A model generated the notes under the pieces. That model was not told the DNA's origin. It was given only the letters and a program-made list of their open reading frames with translations, and did not search any database. Positions 24,533 to 31,382 of a stretch of 39,706 nt of DNA are shown in pieces (within the stretch, counting starts at the first letter, position 1; every line of letters starts with the position of its first letter). The stretch is from an uncultured Clostridia bacterium (lineage in GTDB: Bacteria; Bacillota; Clostridia; TANB77; CAG-508). Location: positions 1 to 39,706 of the forward strand of contig CALXPW010000009.1 of NCBI GenBank assembly GCA_944390365.1, read 5' to 3'. A program made the position numbers and the translations under genes.

Positions 24533-25102
24533 TATAGGGGGAAAGATTTGGTTAATTAGCTTGCTTTATTGGAAATACGACTGGACTCAATTTTACAGCC
24601 ACGTAACATTACAGTTAAGTGGATACCTATAATAGGATTGAATCGTAACAGTGTATGTTCCAGAGCTTGGAAGGAAAAACGATCCCTCATACGTCTCGTC
24701 AGGATTAGCAATAAAGGTATCAAGAATATTACCATTTGGTTTTTTTACTTGTACCATAAGATACCCTGATACAGAAGGATTGCTTCCAACTGAACTAGCC
24801 GTAAACTGAAGAGTTTTAGTTAGCCCAATATAACTACTCAAAGTAGGCCTCAAAACTATAGTTTCGAATGCGTCACAAGTGCCAGAGGCAGCAGTATTCA
24901 ACGTGACAACCGAATTCTCGCTGACCTCAACAAGTGTTTCTTCCATCACATCTGTTTGAATGTTAGTCGGTACTTCAGTAGCAAAAGCAGAAACAGAAGT
25001 TCCAAAAATCATTGTAACAGAAAGGATGAGAATAGCAAACCGTTTTAATATACTACGTTGCATTTAATTACCTCCAATCGGAAATAACGTTTTCCCCCTA
25101 TA
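24533..25102. repeat. 12-bp inverted repeats flanking the secreted-protein gene
   Basis: TATAGGGGGAAA at 24533-24544 and TTTCCCCCTATA at 25091-25102 are perfect inverted copies, G-rich in an A+T-rich region. They enclose exactly one gene, which is itself richer in G+C than its surroundings. This could mark a small mobile cassette, or let the 5' and 3' untranslated parts of the mRNA pair. No transposase is present. Confidence 0.45.
24593..25063 (-). CDS. Small secreted protein of unknown function
   Basis: 156 residues with a clear signal peptide, MQRSILKRFAILILSVTMIF followed by GTSVSAFA and a likely cut before TEV. The mature part of about 128 residues is beta-rich (VSGYLMVQVKKPNGN, SGTYTVTIQSYYRY) and contains two cysteines (TCDAFE and LNCNVTW) that could form a disulfide. 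No known domain recognised. The DNA is visibly richer in G+C than all neighbours, pointing to acquisition from another source. It has GGAGGTAATTAA before the ATG and a good promoter upstream. Confidence 0.75.
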   Translation of the reverse strand: MQRSILKRFAILILSVTMIFGTSVSAFATEVPTNIQTDVMEETLVEVSENSVVTLNTAASGTCDAFETIVLRPTLSSYIGLTKTLQFTASSVGSNPSVSGYLMVQVKKPNGNILDTFIANPDETYEGSFFLPSSGTYTVTIQSYYRYPLNCNVTWL

Positions 25103-25130
25103 TGATGACAGGAATATACCCATCGCTAAT

Positions 25131-25159
25131 ATGTTACTACATTATTCTATAAAAGTCAA
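25131..25159 (-). promoter_or_regulatory. Promoter of the secreted-protein gene
   Basis: TTGACT (25159-25154), a 17-bp spacer and TAACAT (25136-25131) on the minus strand, a good sigma-A promoter about 70 nt upstream of the start codon. It may also serve the permease and surface-protein genes downstream. Confidence 0.6.
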
Positions 25160-25190
25160 CTCAAAAGCAAAAAAATTTGTAAAATATTGT

Positions 25191-25270
25191 AAAACAAATT
25201 TTATATGAATAACATGAACTACAATAACTCAAATAATAACAATAATAATTGTGATTGTGGCTGTAATTAG
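25191..25270 (+). pseudogene. Remnant of a second cotJC 3' end
   Basis: The plus strand reads FYMNNMNYNNSNNNNNCDCG then CN and a stop, a diverged copy of the cotJC C-terminal tail (FYMNNMNCNNNSNCDCN). At DNA level 25191-25222 matches 20161-20192 with a handful of differences, both starting AAAA(G/C)AAATTTTATATGAA. Nothing upstream of it resembles the rest of cotJC. It is followed by its own terminator. Best read as the original or a duplicated cotJC end separated from the gene by the 5-kb block. Confidence 0.7.
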
Positions 25271-25297
25271 AAAATTAAGGTAAATTAAAACAAGAAT

Positions 25298-25330
25298 TCC
25301 AACTTGAACCTATACGAGTTGGATTTTTTG
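25298..25330 (+). terminator. Terminator after the cotJC remnant
   Basis: TCCAACTTG and CGAGTTGGA pair (one wobble) and are followed by TTTTTT on the plus strand. A strong rho-independent terminator with no complete plus-strand gene before it, which supports the idea that an operon once ended here. The 352-nt gap 25064-25415 otherwise holds the promoter and remnant described. Confidence 0.75.
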
Positions 25331-25415
25331 CTTTTTATAAGACATCCTTTTTATTCAATAATTCTATCTTGAAAATCTATAAAAACGAATTTAAAATAAA
25401 TTTGATTAAATAAAA

Positions 25416-25760
25416 TTAAAATCTAAAATAATTTTTGAAATAATTATGTAATTTTAAAAATTGATTAAAATCTTGTTTGCTATTAAGTACATTTATTACA
25501 TAAATTGTGTCGGTAATATCTGAAATGTAGTAGACTATTCTATAACAGGATTGCCTAGTTTTCTTGTAAATAATTTCTCTAAGATGCTTGTTCATTATTT
25601 CAGGAATATATCTACCTGTATAAGGGAAATCGGCTAAATTGTTAATTTTAAGTCTAATATTATTATCAGTTTCCAGTGCATTTCTTAAAGAGTATTTCAA
25701 ATTGTAATAATAGATATTGTCCATCGCAATATTAGCCGAAGCTTCTACTATAACGTTCAT
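25416..25760 (-). CDS. RelE/ParE-type toxin
   Basis: 114 residues shaped like RelE/ParE toxins: an N-terminal strand (MNVIVEASANIAMDNI), two helices, then FPYTGRYIPEIM, LREIIYKKTRQSCYRIVYYI and TIYVINVLNSKQDFN, the basic strand and C-terminal strand of the fold. Such proteins cleave mRNA or poison gyrase; which applies cannot be judged. It overlaps the upstream small gene by 29 nt, as expected for a toxin-antitoxin pair. ATG at 25760 has GAGAGGAACTAT before it. Confidence 0.75.
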   Translation of the reverse strand: MNVIVEASANIAMDNIYYYNLKYSLRNALETDNNIRLKINNLADFPYTGRYIPEIMNKHLREIIYKKTRQSCYRIVYYISDITDTIYVINVLNSKQDFNQFLKLHNYFKNYFRF

Positions 25761-25956
25761 ATAGTTCCTCTCTTTCTTTGTTAAACTCTTCCAAAGTCAT
25801 ACCTCGCCCATTTCTAATGTCATCAACACCTTTTGCAATGCCTATTAAGACATATAGATTATATATGTTGTCATACAATGTTTTATTTTCTTCAGGATTT
25901 TTTTCTAAAAGTTTAACAATCTTTTCTAATTTAATATCTTCTTTTGGTATACTCAT
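25732..25956 (-). CDS. Probable antitoxin of the ParE-like toxin
   Basis: 74 residues. The C-terminal part GVDDIRNGRGMTLEEFNKER is typical of antitoxins paired with ParE/RelE toxins (the D-I-x-x-G-R-x-x-T-x-E-E-F pattern). The N-terminal part is helical and may dimerise; no clear DNA-binding motif is seen. It overlaps the toxin start by 29 nt. AAAAAAGGAAGTGATTTT precedes the ATG. Confidence 0.7.
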   Translation of the reverse strand: MSIPKEDIKLEKIVKLLEKNPEENKTLYDNIYNLYVLIGIAKGVDDIRNGRGMTLEEFNKEREELYERYSRSFG

Positions 25957-25972
25957 AAAATCACTTCCTTTT

Positions 25973-26164
25973 TTAAATTTTTCCGATTAAGGATTGTACG
26001 CATTCTTTATCATTTTCTGATAAATCATCTATGCCATACATATCCACATACTTTTGTACTACATCTTGTAAAATATCTTTTGTATCTTTCCTTAAAATTT
26101 CTTCATCGATGTCGTAAGGTAATGCTTTAATAGCTTCAATAAATTTTTCCTTTATAGATGACAA
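25973..26164 (-). CDS. Small hypothetical protein upstream of the toxin-antitoxin pair
   Basis: 63 acidic, helical residues (IKEKFIEAIKALPYDIDEEI, DILQDVVQKYVDMYGIDDLS). TTG start at 26164 behind a strong AGGAGG site seven bases away. It ends 16 nt before the antitoxin gene and is probably the first gene of that operon. No family recognised; it might regulate the pair or be a third component. Confidence 0.55.
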   Translation of the reverse strand: MSSIKEKFIEAIKALPYDIDEEILRKDTKDILQDVVQKYVDMYGIDDLSENDKECVQSLIGKI

Positions 26165-26289
26165 ATGATTTCCTCCTTTCTAAAAAATTATAGTAATAGT
26201 ATAACACAAAGTATTTCAAAATACTATTATTTTAAAAAATTTCAATGATTTGCAATAATAATTGCAATTAAATTCAATATACAAAGCAT

Positions 26290-26320
26290 AAACTCTCATA
26301 TCTTAGTAATATGAGAGTTT
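26290..26320 (-). terminator. Hairpin after pyk
   Basis: AAACTCTCATAT and ATATGAGAGTTT form a stem of about 12 bp with a 7-nt loop, 14 nt past the pyk stop codon. Bidirectional in appearance; T-tract is better on the plus strand. Confidence 0.6.
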
Positions 26321-26334
26321 TACATTTATATTTT

Positions 26335-27771
26335 CTATTCTACTTTTAAAATTCCACCTATTGTTTTGTTCATATCTGAACGTTGACCAGCTAAGATAGA
26401 TGCTCCACCAGCTATAGCTATTAGTTCTCCTTTTTCTAGTATTCCTAATTCTTTAGCTTTTTCTACACCGTTTTCTATCATTTCGTCTATGCTTTCTTTC
26501 TTGTCTACAAGTATTGGATTTACATTGCATACTAAAGCTAATTGTTTGCTAACTTCTTCATTTGGTGTTATTGCATATATTGGGCATTTTGGCATAAATC
26601 CTGCTAGGTTCATTGCTGTTCTACCTGTATTTGTATATGCAAATATAGCTTTTGTATCTAAGTTCATAGCTGTCATACATGTTGAATAATTTAAGTTAAA
26701 TTCATAATCTTTTTCTAGTATTGGGAATTCTCTATTTTTAAATCTCTTCCAATATTTAATAGAATCTTCTACAGATCTTGCAATTTTGTCCATTGTTTTT
26801 ACGCATTCAATAGGATATTTTCCAGCTGCTGATTCTGCAGATAGCATTATTGCGCTAGTTTGGTCATATATAGCATTTGCAACGTCGCTTACTTCTGCTC
26901 TTGTTGGACGTGGGTTATTTACCATTGATTCTAACATTTGAGTAGCTGTTACAACTAATTTTCCTGCTCTGTTACATTTTTTAATAAATTCTTTTTGTCT
27001 TATAGGAACTTCTTCCATAGGTATTTCAACACCTAAGTCTCCTCTTGCAACCATAATTCCGTCAGATGCTTCTAATATTGCATCAAAGTTTTCTATTCCT
27101 TCTCTATTTTCTATTTTAGAAATAACTTTGATATATTCTCCACCATTTTCTTTTAAAACTTTCTTTATATTTATTACATCTTCTGCTCTTCTAATGAATG
27201 ATGCAGCTATATAATCAAATCCGTTCTTTATACCAAATAGGATATCTGATTTGTCTTTATCTGTCATACTTGGTAATTGTATTTTTGAGTTTGGTATATT
27301 TATACTCTTTTTATTTGTTAATCTTCCACCGTTTTGCACTCTACATACAACGTCTTTTCCATCAATTTTTTCTACAATAACTTCTATTAAACCATCATTT
27401 ATAAGAATTCTAGTTCCTGGTGTTACTTCGTTATATAAATTTTTGTAAGTAACTGATACTTTTGTATTATCTCCATCTACGTCTTCATTTAGAAGTGTAA
27501 ATGTATCTCCTTCTTTTAAAATTGCTTCTCCTGTAGCAAATTTTCCAATTCTTATTTCTGGTCCTTTTGTATCAAGAAGCATTGCAACTGGTTTACCTAC
27601 TGCTTTTCTTGCATTTTTAAATGTTTCTATTCTTGCTCCTTGTTCTTCATAATCTCCGTGAGAGAAATTAAATCTAGCAACGTTCATTCCTGCTCTAATC
27701 AAGCCCTCCATCATTTTTTGGTCATCTACTGCTGGACCTAAAGTACAAATAATTTTTGTTTTTCTTGGCAT
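26335..27771 (-). CDS. pyk: Pyruvate kinase
   Basis: Converts PEP and ADP to pyruvate and ATP, the last step of glycolysis. 478 residues: MPRKTKIICTLGPAVDDQK, NVARFNFSHGDYEEQ, LLDTKGPEIRIGKF, catalytic lysine region YIKVISKIENREGIENFD, GIMVARGDLGVEIP and TATQMLESM. The chain stops after the allosteric domain without the extra PEP-utiliser domain found in some Bacilli. Start: ATG at 27771 after AAAGGAAGATTTAT; the frame extends upstream without a ribosome site. It competes with enzyme I (ptsI here) for PEP. Confidence 0.97.
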   Translation of the reverse strand: MPRKTKIICTLGPAVDDQKMMEGLIRAGMNVARFNFSHGDYEEQGARIETFKNARKAVGKPVAMLLDTKGPEIRIGKFATGEAILKEGDTFTLLNEDVDGDNTKVSVTYKNLYNEVTPGTRILINDGLIEVIVEKIDGKDVVCRVQNGGRLTNKKSINIPNSKIQLPSMTDKDKSDILFGIKNGFDYIAASFIRRAEDVINIKKVLKENGGEYIKVISKIENREGIENFDAILEASDGIMVARGDLGVEIPMEEVPIRQKEFIKKCNRAGKLVVTATQMLESMVNNPRPTRAEVSDVANAIYDQTSAIMLSAESAAGKYPIECVKTMDKIARSVEDSIKYWKRFKNREFPILEKDYEFNLNYSTCMTAMNLDTKAIFAYTNTGRTAMNLAGFMPKCPIYAITPNEEVSKQLALVCNVNPILVDKKESIDEMIENGVEKAKELGILEKGELIAIAGGASILAGQRSDMNKTIGGILKVE

Positions 27772-27813
27772 ATAAATCTTCCTTTCTATAATAAACATAT
27801 ATTGTAGAAATAC

Positions 27814-27843
27814 TAATTCCAAGCCTAAAAGCACCTGGAATTA
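27814..27843 (-). promoter_or_regulatory. Hairpin in the pyk upstream region
   Basis: TAATTCCA and TGGAATTA, 8 bp, enclose a 14-nt loop in the 110-nt gap between the glycosyltransferase stop and pyk. No T-tract on the minus strand. It could be a leader structure or mRNA end. Confidence 0.35.
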
Positions 27844-27881
27844 ATATTCCCTAAAAAACGACCTTAATATTATATCACACT

Positions 27882-28862
27882 TTATAATAAATTTCTAGGT
27901 TTATTTAAATTTTTATTTGTTTCTTTTGTTTCATTATATCTTTCTATAAAGTATAGTGGTCTTCCCTTTGTCTCATAAAATGCTCTTCCAACATATTCTC
28001 CTATTACTCCTAAGAAGATAAGCTGAATTCCTCCTAAGAATAATATTACAACCATAGTTGATGCGTATCCAGGCACATCTACTCCAGATACAATAGTTTT
28101 AATTATTATGTATATCATGTAGATAAAGCCTATTAGTGATACAATTATTCCCGTAATTGCAGACCATCTAAGTGGAGAAGTTGTAAATGAAGTTATTCCA
28201 TCTATTGATAAGTTTATTAAATTTTTGTAATTCCATTTTGTTTTTCCTGCTGCACGTGGGTCTCTATCATATAGTATTTCCTTTTTATTGTATCCTATCC
28301 AACTAAATAGGCCTTTTGTGTATCTTTGTGATTCTCTAATAGATTTCAAGGCTTCTACACATCTTCTATCTAATAACCTAAAATCTCCTGTGTCTTTTTG
28401 TATTTGTATTTTTGTAAAAGATTGCAATACTTTATAATACATAGTTGATGTAAATTTTTTAAGCCAACTTTCGCCTTTTCTAGAACGTCTTTTGGCATAT
28501 ACGTCGTCATACCCTTCCTCCCAATATTTTAACATTTCTGGAATAAGTTCAGGTGGGTCTTGAAGGTCAGCATCTATTATAACTACTGCATCTCCATTGC
28601 AGTAATCTAATCCTGCTATCATAGCTGTTTCTTTTCCAAAGTTTCTAGATAAATTTAAATAGTTTACTCTTTTATCTTTTTCTCTTAACTCTTGCATAAT
28701 TTTAAAAGTATTGTCTTTACTTCCATCATTAACTAGTAATATTTCAAAATCGTATTTAGAATTATTGTCCATCAATTTCTTTAGCCTATCATATAGCATG
28801 TACAATACTTCTTGCTCATTATATGCTGGTACTAATATTGTTACTAATTTTTTTTCTTCCAT
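27882..28862 (-). CDS. GT2 glycosyltransferase (dolichol-phosphate-sugar/GtrB type)
   Basis: 326 residues. A GT-A domain at the N-terminus (KLVTILVPAYNEQE, EILLVNDGSKDNTF, NLSRNFGKETAMIAGLDYC, IDADLQDPPELI, QKDTGDFRLLDRR) is followed by two membrane helices (about 225-248 and 258-282). This is the layout of polyprenyl-phosphate glycosyltransferases such as GtrB and DPM-like enzymes, which load a sugar from a nucleotide onto undecaprenyl phosphate for envelope glycosylation. The sugar is unknown. ATG at 28862 has AAGGAGGAAGAAA; fifteen further in-frame codons lie in the repeat-rich upstream region. Confidence 0.92.
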   Translation of the reverse strand: MEEKKLVTILVPAYNEQEVLYMLYDRLKKLMDNNSKYDFEILLVNDGSKDNTFKIMQELREKDKRVNYLNLSRNFGKETAMIAGLDYCNGDAVVIIDADLQDPPELIPEMLKYWEEGYDDVYAKRRSRKGESWLKKFTSTMYYKVLQSFTKIQIQKDTGDFRLLDRRCVEALKSIRESQRYTKGLFSWIGYNKKEILYDRDPRAAGKTKWNYKNLINLSIDGITSFTTSPLRWSAITGIIVSLIGFIYMIYIIIKTIVSGVDVPGYASTMVVILFLGGIQLIFLGVIGEYVGRAFYETKGRPLYFIERYNETKETNKNLNKPRNLL

Positions 28863-28884
28863 TTTCTTCCTCCTTGGCACTTTT

Positions 28885-28970
28885 GGGGACAGGTCCTTTT
28901 GGGACACTTTTGTCTCGTTTAGACCTGTCCCTAATGTGACACTCTTGTCATGTTTGGGGACAGGTCTAAA
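28885..28970. repeat. REP-like GGGGACAGGTC hairpin cluster
   Basis: Three copies of GGGGACAGGTC or its complement occur within 90 bp (28885-28895, 28922-28931 inverted, 28957-28967). The second and third form a stem of about 14 bp, with TGAC/GTCA in the loop. GGGACACTT and GTGACACTC units lie between. Such units are common between genes in Clostridia and resemble REP sequences moved by IS200-like (Y1) transposases; no such gene is present here. Confidence 0.6.
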
Positions 28971-29102
28971 ATAATATATTGTCCCTAATTTGCTCCTAAT
29001 TGCATTTATATATTATCACAATCTACAAAAATAGTAAATATTACTTGAATTTTTTTATAATAAATAGTTACTAGATAATAACTTTCTAGAAGTTTAGGTT
29101 CT

Positions 29103-29296
29103 AAGCTTAGGTAATATGTATATTTAGAAGATTTTTGTAGTGACGCGTAAGCGACCAAACGAGCTTCTTTGAAGCGAGTGCGATTTGGAGCACCTTTCCT
29201 GCGATAAAAAGAAAAATTTATTTTTCTTTTTATCATTAGCAGGGTGCGACACCAAGGAGCAAAAAAATTTGATAAATATACATATTACCTAAGCTT
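29103..29296. repeat. Structured palindromic element C
   Basis: Arms 29103-29126 and 29273-29296 are a perfect 24-bp inverted repeat (AAGCTTAGGTAATATGTATA onward). Inside are at least two hairpins: CCAAA...TTTGG enclosing GCTTC/GAAGC (about 29155-29188), and GCAC-CTTT-CCTGC with GCAGG-GTGC (about 29189-29247) enclosing a long A/T stem of ATAAAAAGAAAAA and its complement. It has multi-branched RNA-like architecture. With the REP-like cluster it accounts for the 460-nt gap 28863-29322; a 76-codon frame across it is not a credible gene. Confidence 0.7.
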
Positions 29297-29322
29297 TATA
29301 TTATATTATTTTGAAAAAATCG

Positions 29323-30168
29323 TTATCTTGTAACTTTTATATTATTTAATGCTCTATATGTTTTGCAGATGTTGCACGAGGTGCAAATTTTCACCCTATT
29401 TTCAAATATTAATTTTAGAGTATTTATAAATTCGTCCTCTCCATTTATAAGGTGGACTTCTATTTTTTTAGGTAATAGACTTAATAGCGTATTTAATGCT
29501 ATATCGTTTGAAGAAAATGTTATGTCTGATAAATATTTGGCATTACTCAAATTATAATCTACTTGTATAATGTTTTTATCCCTATCTAATAGTATTGATT
29601 CTCCTTTCGTATATATTAAATGTAGCATATCTGTTTTTGAACTTGTAGAATTAACATATACCTTTAATAAATTTATAAACTCCCTATATTCTTTTTCTAT
29701 TATATATTTATTTACAGCCATATCTACGATGTTGTCTAAAGTTTTTATATATTCATTTATTCTAAAGTTAGCAACTCCTTCAATTACAATATTTTTATGC
29801 TCTAAAATATACTCTTCTACGCCAACAAATACAGTTTCAGTTATTTCTTCTTCCTCTTGCTTTATAAATTCATCACAGTTTTCTAAAATTATTTTTCTTT
29901 CGAACTCATCGAAATAGAAATAGTTAACATTTATTATTCTTTTTAATATTTTATCTTGATAGAATTTTATAATTACTTCAGTAATTAACTGTGCTACTAA
30001 GTTATTAAACTGCTCTATATTATTATCTTTATAATGCAAAATGACATTTTCGTATATTTTAAATGATTTATTGCAATAATATATATTAGGAATGTCTAAT
30101 TTTGAAATTTTATTTAGTAGATATTCTATTATTTCTTCATTATCCGTTTTTATACAGTATGATTTCAT
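29323..30168 (-). CDS. ytxC: Sporulation protein YtxC family
   Basis: 281 residues, soluble, of the YtxC family found only in endospore formers. It shows the expected run of helical segments (YDIL-type YFYFDEFERKIILENCDEFI, NFRINEYIKTLDNIVDMAVN, KEYREFINLLKVYV) and a C-terminal alpha/beta part. It ends in CTSCNICKTY, a possible metal-binding cysteine cluster. The molecular role in sporulation is not established. ATG at 30168 behind AAAGGGGAACAGCTAA. Confidence 0.8.
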   Translation of the reverse strand: MKSYCIKTDNEEIIEYLLNKISKLDIPNIYYCNKSFKIYENVILHYKDNNIEQFNNLVAQLITEVIIKFYQDKILKRIINVNYFYFDEFERKIILENCDEFIKQEEEEITETVFVGVEEYILEHKNIVIEGVANFRINEYIKTLDNIVDMAVNKYIIEKEYREFINLLKVYVNSTSSKTDMLHLIYTKGESILLDRDKNIIQVDYNLSNAKYLSDITFSSNDIALNTLLSLLPKKIEVHLINGEDEFINTLKLIFENRVKICTSCNICKTYRALNNIKVTR

Positions 30169-30264
30169 TTAGCTGTTCCCCTTTCTTTATTTAATAAATA
30201 TTATCTACTAAATCCTTATTAGATATACATATTTTATTCTATTTTTTTAAAATTGTGCTTGTAA

Positions 30265-30606
30265 CTACTTTATCCAAATCTTATCTATACCTTCTTTTAA
30301 ATTATACACTTCGCTATAACCTAGATTTTCTAATATCTCTTTTGCTTGTTTGCTTCTGCTTCCACTAGAGCAATATAAAATTATTGTGTCTTCTTTACTG
30401 TTTACATATTTGGCTATGTCCTTTTCTATATTATATACAGGTATGTTTATTGCTCCATCGAGATGCCCTTCCTCATACTCTTGTCCACTTCGCACATCTA
30501 TCAAAACTATATATTTATTTTTCATAAGCGATTTTAAATCTTTATATGAAATATCTTTATTTTGTGTAGCACTTCTATACAATATTCGTTTTAAGAATCT
30601 TACCAT
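30265..30606 (-). CDS. Rhodanese-like domain protein
   Basis: 113 residues forming a single rhodanese domain: YIVLIDVRSGQEYEEGHLDG, then INIP, and the active loop ILYCSSGSRSKQA with the sulfur-carrying C79. Probably carries persulfide sulfur in the cytoplasm; the partner is unknown. Strong AAGGAGGAGAAAATT site before ATG at 30606. It follows secF after a terminator and is likely a separate unit. Confidence 0.9.
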   Translation of the reverse strand: MVRFLKRILYRSATQNKDISYKDLKSLMKNKYIVLIDVRSGQEYEEGHLDGAINIPVYNIEKDIAKYVNSKEDTIILYCSSGSRSKQAKEILENLGYSEVYNLKEGIDKIWIK

Positions 30607-30637
30607 AATTTTCTCCTCCTTTTTTCAAGCATTTTTA

Positions 30638-30674
30638 AAAGACACCTTTAATATATAATATTAAAAGTGTCTTT
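30638..30674 (-). terminator. Terminator after secF
   Basis: AAAGACAC and GTGTCTTT enclose a further AT stem (TTAATAT/ATATTAA) with T residues on both sides. It lies 20 nt past the secF stop codon and ends the HD-secD-secF run. Confidence 0.8.
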
Positions 30675-30694
30675 ATTTAGTTCTATTTAAGTTT

Positions 30695-31357
30695 TTATTT
30701 TTTCTTTTCTTCTACCACTTTAGCTGAAGTTAATTTCTTTTCATTTACGAAACCTAATATAGTTACAACTGTAACTAATAGCACTAATCCTATTGGAATA
30801 ACAATTCGGTTTATTGGATATCTTATTATTGCTAAGATGCTTAAGTATACCATCTCAACAGCTAGTATAGAAACTATATATGTTAGTATTGTTCTAACTA
30901 CTCCTAATTTTCTATATCTTATTCCTACATATATAAGAATAATTGCCATACTAATTCCTATTGTTACTGCATAAGGTAATATTATGCTAGACAATTTTGC
31001 TTTTGGATTATGTCTTATTGCAATATCGTCGTTTTCCAAATCAGTGTCGTATTTGTCATTTACTTTTGTAACTAGTTCTTCAACTTTTGAGTTTAATTCA
31101 TCTTCTGTTCTTGTATCTGCTAATGTTACAGAGAACATATCTCCAAACATCTCAATTTCATTTATTATTACTCTTTCATTTGGAAATACTTCGTTTACTA
31201 TGTTTTCAATATCTTTTCTTTCAAATGTTTTTCCTACATATACGTCTAGTTCAACATTTTTGCTATATATTATATCTGCTTTTAGGCCAACGCTTGCAAT
31301 AACTACAATTCCTGCAATTATGATACATATTAAAATTGCGTATATTATTTTTTTCAT
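30695..31357 (-). CDS. secF: SecF-like protein, short and divergent
   Basis: 220 residues against about 300 for SecF. An N-terminal helix (4-24), an extracellular domain (DVYVGKTFERKDIENIVNEV) and about four C-terminal helices (124-146, 155-173 and on) with IIRYPINRIVIPIGLVLLVT. The last helix lines up with SecF transmembrane helix 4 but lacks the SxNDTVVVFDRIRE motif, and the chain ends soon after with a lysine-rich tail, so helices 5 and 6 seem absent. Assignment rests on order beside the SecD-like gene and general topology. Confidence 0.65.
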   Translation of the reverse strand: MKKIIYAILICIIIAGIVVIASVGLKADIIYSKNVELDVYVGKTFERKDIENIVNEVFPNERVIINEIEMFGDMFSVTLADTRTEDELNSKVEELVTKVNDKYDTDLENDDIAIRHNPKAKLSSIILPYAVTIGISMAIILIYVGIRYRKLGVVRTILTYIVSILAVEMVYLSILAIIRYPINRIVIPIGLVLLVTVVTILGFVNEKKLTSAKVVEEKKK

Positions 31358-31382
31358 TTTACATATCCGTCCTTTCTCGCTA

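Noticed and set aside
20223..25190. Integrase-type genomic island
   Set aside because: The cotJC tail duplication suggests insertion, but no integrase, recombinase or transposase is encoded and the flanking copies are not identical, so I call only a bounded block.
29006..29236. 76-codon minus-strand frame
   Set aside because: It lies within palindromic element C and reads through its arms, with no ribosome site.
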